Source: DATNPH01 sp036703315
Lineage (GTDB): Bacteria > Cyanobacteriota > Cyanobacteriia > Cyanobacteriales > Coleofasciculaceae
Direction: 5' to 3'
Length of the DNA stretch: 64,000 bases
NCBI GenBank assembly: GCA_036703315.1
Contig: DATNPH010000215.1
Location: 1 to 64,000 of the forward strand
Shown here: in pieces, positions 37,365-45,816 of the stretch
How the letters are laid out: each line of letters opens with the position of its first letter
Numbering within the stretch: the first letter of the stretch is position 1
Notes under the pieces: generated by a model
What the model was told of the DNA's origin: nothing
Database searches by the model: none
The model's input: only the letters and a program-made list of their open reading frames with translations
Made by a program: the position numbers and the translations under genes

Positions 37365-38476
37365 TTCAATATCTCCACAACTGCCTGTGCCACTCGCTCA
37401 ATTTGTTCATCCGTTAGCGCCAGTCCACTGGGAATATAGAAACCACGACGAGCAATTCTTTCCGCCACTGGGCAAGATTCCCCCTCAAACAATCCCATTT
37501 TGCGGAAGACGGGCTGCTCATGCATCGGCCAGAAAAAAGGTCGTGTTCCAATTTTGCTCTGACCTAAACGGCGCATAGCTTCTTTAGCATCAAAGAGCAC
37601 ATCGTCCTTCAGAACAATACCGTACACCCAGTAGATATTGGTAGCATACTCTGTCTGTACCACTGGCAGTTGCAGCCCAGGAATGTTTGATAGCCACTGG
37701 GTGTAGAGTTGCCCCATGCGGCGCTTACGAACCACAAATTCATCAAGGCGCTCTAGCTGGGCAACGCCTATTGCCGCTTGCAAGTTAGTCATGCGGAAGT
37801 TCCAGCCTAACTCTTCATGAACAAAGCGGTTCTGGGGTTGGAAGCACAAATTTCGTAATGAGCGACAGCGTTCTGCCAAATGCTCATCGTCAGTGACAAT
37901 CATACCGCCTTCACCGGTAGTGACATGCTTATTGGGATAAAAGCTGAAGGTACTCACTGCGCCAAAACTACCGCAAGGACGACCTTGATAGGTTTGACCA
38001 TGCATCTCAGCGGCATCTTCAATAATTGGCAGTCCATAGTTGTCTGCCAACGTTAGCACTGTCTCCATATCTACAGGTAATCCATAGATATGAACAACCA
38101 TAATTGCTTTTGTTCTGGGTGTGATTTTGGACTCAATCTGGCTGGCATCCATATTCCAGGTGTGAGGGTCACAATCTACCACAACTGGCACGGCACCAGC
38201 ACGAACAAGTGCCGCAGCACAGGAAATAATCGTGAATGTGGGCAAAATGACCTCATCCCCTTGACCAATCCCTAGTGCGGCAACGGCGGCATCAAGAGCG
38301 ACAGAACCGTTACAGACTGCAATGCCATACTTACGTCCCACACGGGCAGCCAACTGTTGTTCAAATTGCTTAACAAAAGGTCCTTCCGATGAAATCCAGC
38401 CTGTATCGATGCATTCGTTTAGATACTTCTTTTCATTACTGTCAAGCAGGGGTTCGTTGACTGGAATGGGATTCAT
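37361..38476 (-). CDS. DegT/DnrJ/EryC1/StrS family sugar aminotransferase
   Basis: The 371-residue PLP enzyme converts a keto-sugar nucleotide to an amino sugar. The PLP lysine is Lys183 in TFSFYPNKHVTTGEGGMIVT. Other conserved parts are CNGSVALDAAVAALGIG (phosphate-binding Ser), IEDAAEMHGQTYQGRPCGS (Asp contacting the pyridine nitrogen) and LGWNFRMTNLQAAIGVAQLE. The closest characterised relatives are perosamine synthase (Per/RfbE) type enzymes, from the P-N-K-H-V-T-T-G-E-G pattern. Thus the polysaccharide probably contains a 4-amino-4-deoxy sugar. No dehydratase partner is in the window. Confidence 0.9.
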   Translation of the reverse strand: MNPIPVNEPLLDSNEKKYLNECIDTGWISSEGPFVKQFEQQLAARVGRKYGIAVCNGSVALDAAVAALGIGQGDEVILPTFTIISCAAALVRAGAVPVVVDCDPHTWNMDASQIESKITPRTKAIMVVHIYGLPVDMETVLTLADNYGLPIIEDAAEMHGQTYQGRPCGSFGAVSTFSFYPNKHVTTGEGGMIVTDDEHLAERCRSLRNLCFQPQNRFVHEELGWNFRMTNLQAAIGVAQLERLDEFVVRKRRMGQLYTQWLSNIPGLQLPVVQTEYATNIYWVYGIVLKDDVLFDAKEAMRRLGQSKIGTRPFFWPMHEQPVFRKMGLFEGESCPVAERIARRGFYIPSGLALTDEQIERVAQAVVEILK

Positions 38477-38479
38477 TGC

Positions 38480-38911
38480 TTACTCAACAATCTTGGCTTG
38501 CTCAGCGGTGATACCGATAAATCGAGTTTTATCCTGCTCACCAACGTAGGGACCTTGTTTGACTTCAATCATCTCAATTTCCTCTAGTACCTCGAAACCA
38601 TGACCACCAGTAACTAAGAGGATCACATCACCACTTTCAAGAAGGCGACTTTCTAAGTATTGCTGTTGCTCGCTGTAAAAGTCTACCCGTAGCTTACCCC
38701 TTTTGATGAAAAGAACTTCCTGGGTGTATTGCACCTCGCGGGGAACAGGGTTATGAACGTGAGGTTGGATAACTTTACCTACTGGGTGGTGCATGTAGGC
38801 TAGTTGTTGAGACAGCTCATTTGGGGTGAAAAAATGAATACCTGGTTCGTTAAATCGGTGGTAAATAATTAGGGCAAGCAACTGATTATGGTAGGTAATG
38901 CTTTCCATCAT
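38480..38911 (-). CDS. cupin-fold protein
   Basis: The 143-residue protein has a single cupin barrel with AYMHHPVGKVIQPHVHNPVP, the HXH metal-binding pair in motif 1, QEVLFIKRGKLRVDF, and GDVILLVTGGHGFEVLEEIE as motif 2 with its His. Small cupins in polysaccharide loci are often sugar isomerases or metal-binding proteins; this one does not carry the full FdtA or RmlC pattern, so no reaction is assigned. Two adjacent ATGs (38911 and 38908) are possible starts. It sits 3 bp ahead of the aminotransferase gene, suggesting a shared sugar pathway. Confidence 0.8.
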   Translation of the reverse strand: MMESITYHNQLLALIIYHRFNEPGIHFFTPNELSQQLAYMHHPVGKVIQPHVHNPVPREVQYTQEVLFIKRGKLRVDFYSEQQQYLESRLLESGDVILLVTGGHGFEVLEEIEMIEVKQGPYVGEQDKTRFIGITAEQAKIVE

Positions 38912-38950
38912 TTTTTTCGTTATTTGAGCATCTTGACTTACAGCCTAATT

Positions 38951-40225
38951 TTAATTTTCTATGAATTGAGTTCTCCATTCAAACTCAACTAGAATCGAAC
39001 CAAGGTCGTGCCCTGCATATATATATTCTCTCGATCCACTATCAATGACCGAAAAACCAATCACCTTGTCCCGTGTATCAAATGAGTAAATATTGGCTTG
39101 GTACAGTAAACTTGTGATGGTATAAATGCCAGGTGCCATAAAATTTGCTGGGAAATCTACCTCGGCAATATAATGACCGGGCTGGTGATCTAGATTTATG
39201 AGATTTGGGCTTTTAGATATACTAGAGTAAAAAATATGGGAACCGTGTTTATCAAATAAACTAAAGGCAAGGTCAAGCCCAGCTATTGGTCGTAAAACAT
39301 CATATTCAAAATAAATTTTAAAGTTTGATGTCAAGTCCACTGTTGCAGTTGGTTGCTCATTAGAGTCTATGACCGAAATTTTCGTAAAATAAGCTGGAGA
39401 AGAAATCTTTTCCAAAAACACTTCTCCGCGCTCACGATCTGTTACAGAACTTAAATATTTTGAAACCCCTTCGCTTGCTGAACCTCTAAATAAAATTTGA
39501 CCCTTATCTAGAAATATAGATGAGTTGCAAAGATTAGTAATCGCTCCTATGTTATGACTCACGAACAACACCGTTCGTCCTTCCTTCGCAACCTCCTCCA
39601 TCTTCCCCAAACACTTATCCTGAAACGCCACATCTCCTACAGCCAGCACCTCATCTACCACCAAAATCTCCGGTTCTAAATGTGCCGCCACGGCAAAGGC
39701 TAGACGCACATACATTCCAGAGGAGTAGTGCTTGACTGGTGTATCTAAAAATTTTTCTACTTCTGCAAACGCTACAATTTCATCAAACTTCTTTTTAATT
39801 TCAGCTCTACTCATCCCTAGAATCGCACCATTAAGAAAGATGTTCTCCCTACCCGTTAGTTCTGGATGAAAGCCTGTTCCTACTTCCAAAAGACTAGCCA
39901 CTTGCCCTTTGATGGTAACGCGACCAGTAGATGGTTCAGTAATACGACTTAAAATTTTTAAGAGAGTCGATTTTCCCGCTCCGTTACGACCAATAATACC
40001 AACGCGATCGCCTCTGTTGATCTCAAAGGAAACATCCTTTAGTGCCCAAAATTCCTCAACAGTTTGAGTATAAATTCTTTTACCAAAAGGGTTCAGCAAT
40101 CGTCGTCCCAGAACCTTTGCCCCATTAGAAAGGACATCCCGTAGCGCCGTATAGTGCTTCTGCCTTTGATGATTAATAATGTATTTTTTACCCAGGTTCT
40201 CCACCTGAATAATCGTATCTGACAT
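38951..40225 (-). CDS. polysaccharide ABC transporter ATP-binding protein (Wzt-like)
   Basis: The 424-residue protein combines an ABC ATPase with a C-terminal carbohydrate-binding domain. Walker A is GRNGAGKST (residues 79-87), the signature YSSGMYVRLAFAVA replaces LSGGQ with SSGM as in polysaccharide and O-antigen exporters, and Walker B is EILVVDEVLAVGD, followed by the switch His in FVSHN. Residues from about 265 form the Wzt C-terminal beta-sandwich that recognises the chain terminus, often a methylated or otherwise capped end. It works with the permease at 42176-43000, though two methyltransferase genes separate them. Export is from the cytoplasm across the inner membrane. Confidence 0.95.
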   Translation of the reverse strand: MSDTIIQVENLGKKYIINHQRQKHYTALRDVLSNGAKVLGRRLLNPFGKRIYTQTVEEFWALKDVSFEINRGDRVGIIGRNGAGKSTLLKILSRITEPSTGRVTIKGQVASLLEVGTGFHPELTGRENIFLNGAILGMSRAEIKKKFDEIVAFAEVEKFLDTPVKHYSSGMYVRLAFAVAAHLEPEILVVDEVLAVGDVAFQDKCLGKMEEVAKEGRTVLFVSHNIGAITNLCNSSIFLDKGQILFRGSASEGVSKYLSSVTDRERGEVFLEKISSPAYFTKISVIDSNEQPTATVDLTSNFKIYFEYDVLRPIAGLDLAFSLFDKHGSHIFYSSISKSPNLINLDHQPGHYIAEVDFPANFMAPGIYTITSLLYQANIYSFDTRDKVIGFSVIDSGSREYIYAGHDLGSILVEFEWRTQFIEN

Positions 40226-40282
40226 AAATTTCAGATTGGTGGATTAGATTAAGTCGGCAAGCCAGTGTTGACGCCTACAGCT

Positions 40283-41092
40283 TCACTCTAAAGGTTGAGT
40301 CTCTAGCGCATGTGTGCTGTCCCAATATGCCTTAACTTGTTTGTCGTCAGATTCTGTTTTTTTACAACAAACTAAGGTTGCACGGTCTATATACGACTTT
40401 ACTGGTCTTAATGATTTTAGACGATATTTGATAGCAGATAACAAATTTGTATTCTCTAACCTTTTATTAGCCAGTAACAATTCTGTTCTTTGAACGACTA
40501 AGTCCAGAGTTGAGAGGGTGTCAATCAGTCCTTTCATATTAAAGAAAGTACAACTCGTTGCTTCATAATAAGGTCCCTCAGAACCGATAGGACACAATAG
40601 CAACGCACGGCTGTTGTCATCCATAAGTACAGCTGTTTCTATGATTAACTGACCCCCTTCACACAACACATCCTTAAGTAGTTTCAATGCCCAAAAAGGA
40701 TATCTGAGGTGATACAATACGCCAGGAAATATTACAATATCAAATGTTCCAAAAGTTTCAGGTTTTAAGTCTAGTAAGTTTAATTCATACATTTTAACTT
40801 TTGATTTAAAATGAGGAATTAATACATTCACCGCTCCCAGCGACAAGTCGTTATCTATTCCAATAACCTCCTTAGCACCAAGCTTTTCTGCCTCAAAGGA
40901 AAATAAACCATCTCGACAACCTATATCAAGAACCCGCTTGTTTTTGAGATCAAGTGACTTTAAAGCTCTAAGAGCTACTTCCTGTATTGGCACATAATTT
41001 TCATATCCTTTAGTAGAAAGGTTTTCTGTTACCTGAATTATGTGATAAAAATTATATTTTTTTAACTCATCTCTAAGCTGATTCTCATCCAT
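40283..41092 (-). CDS. class I SAM-dependent methyltransferase
   Basis: The ATG at 41092 gives 269 residues; the longer frame begins TTG. Motif I is KRVLDIGCRDGLFSFEAEKL, the acidic loop VIGIDNDLSL, and post-I FDIVIFPGVLYHLRYPFWAL with the GVLYHL pattern of the CmoB/TIGR00452-like subgroup; VLCEGGQLIIETAVL is motif III. It lies between the two ABC transporter genes. An enzyme in this position could modify the reducing or non-reducing end recognised by the Wzt domain, though this is inference. Confidence 0.85.
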   Translation of the reverse strand: MDENQLRDELKKYNFYHIIQVTENLSTKGYENYVPIQEVALRALKSLDLKNKRVLDIGCRDGLFSFEAEKLGAKEVIGIDNDLSLGAVNVLIPHFKSKVKMYELNLLDLKPETFGTFDIVIFPGVLYHLRYPFWALKLLKDVLCEGGQLIIETAVLMDDNSRALLLCPIGSEGPYYEATSCTFFNMKGLIDTLSTLDLVVQRTELLLANKRLENTNLLSAIKYRLKSLRPVKSYIDRATLVCCKKTESDDKQVKAYWDSTHALETQPLE

Positions 41093-41196
41093 AACTAACA
41101 AAGTTTATTGAGAAATTAATCAAGTATTTTTTGTCGGATATTCAGTCTATTCGAAGATTTTTGTTAAGCGAAATAATTCACAGTAACTCTGTCTAA

Positions 41197-41919
41197 TTAT
41201 TCAGGATTCACCTTATGTGCAAGGCTTGCGATCCCTGGTTCTGGCTGTAATTCAGAGCGAGGTGTTATACGAGTATCTCGCTGAAGAAACAGTGAAGTAG
41301 TCCAAGTATAGTAATGAATCGGACCTAAACCAGTGAAATCAATTTGAATTAAATCCAATTCTCTGAGAAATTTTGCTGTGTCAGGATACCAGTCTGAATT
41401 ATTTAGAATAATAAATCCTCCTTGTTTAAGACATTGAATCGCCATTTGGGCACAGGCTTGTCTAGATAGACCATCAATAATAATCAGATCGTACTTCTGT
41501 TTCTTTCTTAGAATAGAATTTACATAATCTTCTTCATCATTAATGAAAATAAGTTCCTGATTTGCTCCTTGCTTATTTTTTATGAAAGAGTACCAAGTTT
41601 TGTCATTCTCAATGCTGGTTACTGCCTTGGCTCTTCTCGCCCAAAATAGAGAGCTGTTTCCAACACCATACTCGTAAATTTCTTTATCACTAAAGTCTAG
41701 CTGCTTCAGATACTCAATGGCTGGATAGGTATACCAAGGAACTGGATTTCCATGTTTATCAACTCCCAATTTTTGGTTGGAAGAAAAGTAATGTCCATAC
41801 TCAAATTCCACCGTCTCTACCGCCCAAAGGAGTCGCTCAATTCCAATCTTGCTCCCATAGGAAACTAGTTTTGTCAGTTTATTGAGTTTGGAGCTGATAA
41901 GTTTGAGAAAATTGTTCAC
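41197..41919 (-). CDS. class I SAM-dependent methyltransferase-like protein
   Basis: The 240-residue protein has a recognisable but degenerate SAM core: DKEIYEYGVGNSSLFWARRA (motif I with YGVGNSS), AVTSIENDKTWYSFI (acidic loop) and KYDLIIIDGLSRQACAQMAI, followed by LKQGGFIILNNSDWY. The pattern resembles methyltransferases that act on small or sugar substrates in O-antigen loci. The start is GTG at 41919 with no clear Shine-Dalgarno sequence. The gene is AT-rich and lies 105 bp after the preceding methyltransferase. The function is inferred from the fold only. Confidence 0.7.
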   Translation of the reverse strand: MNNFLKLISSKLNKLTKLVSYGSKIGIERLLWAVETVEFEYGHYFSSNQKLGVDKHGNPVPWYTYPAIEYLKQLDFSDKEIYEYGVGNSSLFWARRAKAVTSIENDKTWYSFIKNKQGANQELIFINDEEDYVNSILRKKQKYDLIIIDGLSRQACAQMAIQCLKQGGFIILNNSDWYPDTAKFLRELDLIQIDFTGLGPIHYYTWTTSLFLQRDTRITPRSELQPEPGIASLAHKVNPE

Positions 41920-42175
41920 TTGCGTTTAAGTCCTTTGTTGAACTTATTTTGCTTTACTTACTAAGTAGAATTTGGGATGAAGTAGCTTTGCAACCAGTAG
42001 TTGCTTCAGTAACTAGATGTAGCTCAAAATTTCAAAAATCGATTTCCGGCTCCGTTGAACCGATATTAGCAAAGCAATTACCTTGCTTCGTTCTAAAGCA
42101 AATAGGATGAATCTCACATTTGTAGCCAGGGCTTCAACCCGAATTACTTTATCTGGCATAGATAAGACTTGGTGG

Positions 42176-43000
42176 TTAGATCACATCTGCAAACGTGCGT
42201 TCGGTTTTGCGGAAGTACCAGACACCACTAGCAAACAATAACGCAACCAATACCGCCGATAGCGTGAATCCTGGCCAGTATAGTGTTGATGCTCCTCTCA
42301 AAATTGCCCATCGAAAGCCGTCAATAACTCCTACCATCGGGTTTAATGAGTAGAGTAGACGCCACCTGATTGGCACAATAGTACTACTAAAACCGACTGG
42401 TGAAATATACAGACCAAGCTGCACCACAAATGGAACTACGTAGCGGAAATCTCGATATCTTACATTCAGTGCCGCTAACCACAACCCAGCTCCCATAGAG
42501 GCGGCAAAGGCAACTCCGATAAACAATGGTAGTGTCAGGATACGCCAGTTAGGTACAAAGTCGTACCAAGCCATCAACCCAAGCAGGATTATGCCAGAAA
42601 TTAGAAAATCCACAAAACTGACAATCACGGCACTGGCAGGCACAATCAAGCGGGGAAAGTAAACTTTAGAAATCAAATTAGCATTACTGAGCAAACTGTC
42701 GCTGCATTCAGCCAGCGCACTAGCAAAAAACTGCCAGGGTAGCATTGCGGCAAAAACCAGAATTGGGTAAGGAGCACCTTCAGAGGGTAACTTGGCTAAT
42801 TTACCAAACACTACGGTAAAGACAACCATGGTAATAAATGGTCGAATCAACGCCCAAGCCATACCGATCACAGTTTGCTTGTAACGCACTAAAATGTCAC
42901 GCCAAGCTAAAAAGTAGAACAACTCTCGGTAGCGCCACAGGTCTTTCCAATACTGGCTTTCTGTACGACCCGCCTCAATAATTAGTTCCCTGGTATGCAT
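42176..43000 (-). CDS. polysaccharide ABC transporter permease (Wzm-like)
   Basis: This 274-residue ABC-2 type permease has six hydrophobic segments, the coupling helix region YRELFYFLAWRDILVRYKQT, and IGMAWALIRPFITMVVFTVV, PWQFFASALAECSDSLLSNA and NVRYRDFRYVVPFVVQLGLY as in Wzm/KpsM/RfbA proteins. With the ATPase at 38951-40225 it should export the finished or lipid-linked polysaccharide. It is the first gene of the minus-strand locus, so the 320 bp upstream gap should contain the main promoter. Confidence 0.94.
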   Translation of the reverse strand: MHTRELIIEAGRTESQYWKDLWRYRELFYFLAWRDILVRYKQTVIGMAWALIRPFITMVVFTVVFGKLAKLPSEGAPYPILVFAAMLPWQFFASALAECSDSLLSNANLISKVYFPRLIVPASAVIVSFVDFLISGIILLGLMAWYDFVPNWRILTLPLFIGVAFAASMGAGLWLAALNVRYRDFRYVVPFVVQLGLYISPVGFSSTIVPIRWRLLYSLNPMVGVIDGFRWAILRGASTLYWPGFTLSAVLVALLFASGVWYFRKTERTFADVI

Positions 43001-43320
43001 TTGGTTGTCTGCACCATTAACACTTTCCCTGACTCTAGTAGAAGCACCCTCAGATTATTGCTTACTGCTGATAAGGAAATCACTCAAGTCTCAGCCTTCT
43101 TGAGTCCATCTGACTACGCGATAATTAGTCCCCTCACAGAGGATAACAGCATGGCAGCTAAGATCGCCAGTCTAGGCTCTTGGCTATTGGTTCTTAAAGT
43201 CCCACATCAAAACTATGTGCGATCGCTTGTGCGGCGGCTTATCAGTAGAAGGCACCCTGCATTGAACCAAGTAAATCTAAATTCTTTCCCTTGAGAAATC
43301 GCAGCTAACTGAGCTTAGCG
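43001..43320. other. intergenic region upstream of the wzm-like gene, likely promoter region
   Basis: This 320 bp stretch separates the start of the polysaccharide locus from the end of the secreted-protein gene at 43321. A 99-codon plus-strand open frame here overlaps the permease start and has no recognisable features, so it is not called. No promoter boxes could be pinned down. Confidence 0.4.
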
Positions 43321-43935
43321 CTAACTGCGACCCAAAGCCGCATTCAGCAATATAGACAACACCGATTGAATTGCCCGTAGTTCTTGGGGAGGATTCCTTA
43401 AAAAGTCGGCACTACTGCTACCAATCAATGCATTATACGCTCGAACCACCGCTCTGAACTGCTCTGCATTGACAGTGGCGTCAGAGTTTAGTCCCCGCAA
43501 ACTATTTGCCAAGTTGCGAGCGAGGGTGGGGTTGGCTCCTGCGCTAACCAAAGCTCTCTCAAGCTGCGTCGCACACTCTGCTGCGTTGCTGCCGCCTGTC
43601 ACGACGCATTCACAGTTTTTCTGCACTATTGTTGGAATTGGGGTAGAAGGGCCCGTGGCGGCGATCGGCAAATTTCCTGTAGCCAGCTGCTGATTAACTG
43701 ACGTGGCTGCACTATTAACAGCCTGCTGAATCTGAGAATTTTGGAATACTATATCCACCCGCCTATCACCACCAGGGGAGAAGCCGCCAACTATATCACT
43801 GGTTGTGACGATCGCACCCGTAACATCTGAAAAGTTACCTGACTGCGCTTGTGCTGGTGAGGTTCTAGAAACAACACCCGAAATCGCTAAGGCAAAACCC
43901 AGTCCCAAATATGAGGGAAGATGTTTAATCTTCAT
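43321..43935 (-). CDS. secreted hypothetical protein
   Basis: The 204-residue protein has a classical signal peptide, MKIKHLPSYLGLGFALAISG to about residue 30, with cleavage plausible after AQA. The mature part is Ala/Ser/Asn-rich, contains three Cys residues (KNCECVVTG and AAECATQ) and several short amphipathic helices, including LARNLANSLRGL and LRAIQSVLSILLNAALG. I do not recognise a family. A strong ribosome site (GGAAGGAAAG) precedes the ATG at 43935. It follows the SLH/barrel gene by 23 bp on the same strand, so the two are probably co-transcribed and both act in the envelope. Confidence 0.8.
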   Translation of the reverse strand: MKIKHLPSYLGLGFALAISGVVSRTSPAQAQSGNFSDVTGAIVTTSDIVGGFSPGGDRRVDIVFQNSQIQQAVNSAATSVNQQLATGNLPIAATGPSTPIPTIVQKNCECVVTGGSNAAECATQLERALVSAGANPTLARNLANSLRGLNSDATVNAEQFRAVVRAYNALIGSSSADFLRNPPQELRAIQSVLSILLNAALGRS

Positions 43936-43958
43936 AACTTTCCTTCCTGATTAATGAC

Positions 43959-45668
43959 TTAGAACGAGAAACCGAACCCAACACCTAGGATAAACCGGGT
44001 TCCATCACCGGCAGTACCAGTAACGTCGGCAGCGGCTGGGGTGATGACCAATGGTACACCAGGAAATGGAGTGATTGAGGCTCCCAAGTTCAAGTCTTGA
44101 CCTGTCCATTCGCCAATCAAGGTAATGGGTTGAGCGACTTGGACGCCGACACTACCAAACACATTGGGCGTTCCGTCTCCCCGCCTAATGGCACTTTCTG
44201 AGCGGAAACGACCACCGCCAACGCCTATAGATGCAGTCACCCGGCTCAAGGGTTCAGATGAATTTTCGCGCAGGCGAAACACCTTAGTAGCCACGCCGTA
44301 AACACTCTTGCCCGCATCAGTATTGCCCCAATCAATCACATTCTCTACGCCGACTGCCACAGCCACGTCACCAGGAAACGTATGGTGAGCTTTAAAGCTA
44401 ATGCCGCCATTTTCAAAAAAACCTTGTCGGATAGTCGAATAAGAAGTAGCCGTAGTCTCTAGAGCGACATACCGCCTCGCATCACCCAGACCAAAACCCA
44501 GCGCAACCGCACCATCATCAATGTCCGTAAAACGGGTTCTTTGTTGATAGCTAAATCCAGCGAATACGTCACCACTTTGAGCGCCAAACGCTGTCGGTGT
44601 GCCAATACTCGATCCGCCACCAAAGATTCGTCTGAGGAGTTCTGCCGTCGGGGGTTCCGGCAGTCGATACTGTTGTCTGAGAGCTGCCGTTTGATCAGGG
44701 GGTGGGGTTGGCGGTTGGGCGATAGGCGGTCTGTAGCCAACGATGTACTGGGATGCAACATCCGTGGGAGGCAGTTGCGGTAGGGTTCCCTGTTTGACCA
44801 AAGCCTGGTAGATAAACGCAGCCACGTCAGCGCGAGTGGCGAGTTGATTGGGAGTTATTAAAGCAAGATTTGGGTAATTAACAACTAGCTGATTGACCGT
44901 TGCCGCCGCTATCTGATTGCGGGCATACTCAGGAATTTGTGCAGCGTCTTGAAAGGTTGTATTTAAAACTGTTGCTACTTGAGCCGGTGGAGACAGTTCT
45001 AGCCCTGTGACCAAAGAGACCAAAACTTGGACACGAGGGATATTTTGTTCAGGGCTAAAGACTCTATTGGGGTATCCTTCCAGAAATCCCGTGCTATAAG
45101 CTGCCTGAATCGCCTCAGATCCCCAGTAATTCGGTGGTACATCCGCGAATTGGACTCCTGGACGTTTGGGGGTTTTTGGGAAGGCTTGACGAATCATCGC
45201 GGCAAACTGAGCTCGTGTTACTGGCTCATCAGGTCGGAATGTGCCATCAGGAAACCCCTTAATCACACCCCGCTCTGCCAGCACTTCAATGAAACTCCGT
45301 GCCCAGTTCCCTTGAATATCAGGAAAAGTTCTGGCTTGAGCCAGCTGCGCTGCCGTACCCTTTGAGGGCTGCCATACCTGTGCTGCGGCTGGTGCTCTTG
45401 TACTATTATTAGTCGTAACGCCTTTGGTAAACTTTTGGGGACGCTGGGTATTGCCTCCCAGTAGATTATTCAGGAGAGACTCACCCATTGAGCTGCCAGA
45501 ATCCCGATTGGCTGTAGTTTGAACTGGCTTGGTTGTGACGGTATTGGCAACACCCGCAGCAGCGGATAGCATAGTACTGCCCAAGAATGAGCCAATAAAG
45601 ATATACCCCCATTGGGGAATAATTTTGCTGGCTTGATAGAAACGACCCGTGCATCTGGCTATCCTCAT
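43959..45668 (-). CDS. SLH-domain outer-membrane protein with C-terminal beta-barrel-like region
   Basis: The ATG at 45668, with AGGAAAGGTG just upstream, gives 569 residues; the longer frame starts at TTG. After a membrane or signal segment (GYIFIGSFLGSTMLSAAAGV) there are three SLH repeats: KGFPDGTFRPDEPVTRAQFA, EGYPNRVFSPEQNIPRVQVL and NYPNLALITPNQLATRADVA. A Pro-rich linker follows (PPIAQPPTPPPDQT). From about residue 365 alternating beta-strand patterns occur (GDVFAGFSYQQRTRF, GGISFKAHHTF, VASIG-like strands), ending GVGFGFSF, a C-terminal Phe typical of outer-membrane barrels. SLH binding to peptidoglycan polymers plus a barrel recalls the Som porins, but the barrel region is too short for OprB-type porins. 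It is divergent from the Wza-like gene. Confidence 0.82.
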   Translation of the reverse strand: MRIARCTGRFYQASKIIPQWGYIFIGSFLGSTMLSAAAGVANTVTTKPVQTTANRDSGSSMGESLLNNLLGGNTQRPQKFTKGVTTNNSTRAPAAAQVWQPSKGTAAQLAQARTFPDIQGNWARSFIEVLAERGVIKGFPDGTFRPDEPVTRAQFAAMIRQAFPKTPKRPGVQFADVPPNYWGSEAIQAAYSTGFLEGYPNRVFSPEQNIPRVQVLVSLVTGLELSPPAQVATVLNTTFQDAAQIPEYARNQIAAATVNQLVVNYPNLALITPNQLATRADVAAFIYQALVKQGTLPQLPPTDVASQYIVGYRPPIAQPPTPPPDQTAALRQQYRLPEPPTAELLRRIFGGGSSIGTPTAFGAQSGDVFAGFSYQQRTRFTDIDDGAVALGFGLGDARRYVALETTATSYSTIRQGFFENGGISFKAHHTFPGDVAVAVGVENVIDWGNTDAGKSVYGVATKVFRLRENSSEPLSRVTASIGVGGGRFRSESAIRRGDGTPNVFGSVGVQVAQPITLIGEWTGQDLNLGASITPFPGVPLVITPAAADVTGTAGDGTRFILGVGFGFSF

Positions 45669-45816
45669 CACCTTTCCTACTCTTCCGAAGTTGAGTTGAT
45701 AGATCAAAGGTACACGAGTTTAGGGAATTTTATATCATTACAATGCTTACGGAACTTTCGCCTAAATTAAAGTGACTTTGTGTAGTAAAGAGTGAACATT
45801 TCTGTAAGGGATACTA
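45669..45816. promoter_or_regulatory. divergent promoter region between SLH/barrel and Wza-like genes
   Basis: Two envelope operons are transcribed outwards from this 148 bp gap, so both promoters must lie here. On the minus strand TATAAA (45729-45734) is a candidate -10 box for the SLH gene. On the plus side a TAAGGGA sequence precedes the Wza-like start. No clear -35 boxes were found. Confidence 0.4.

Noticed and set aside
37361..41092. Possible complete amino-sugar pathway
   Set aside because: Only the aminotransferase and a cupin are present; no dehydratase, epimerase or nucleotidyltransferase was found, so no full pathway is claimed.
42995..43294. 99-codon plus-strand frame overlapping the start of the permease gene
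   Set aside because: No ribosome site, no recognisable domain, and it covers the likely promoter region of the polysaccharide locus.
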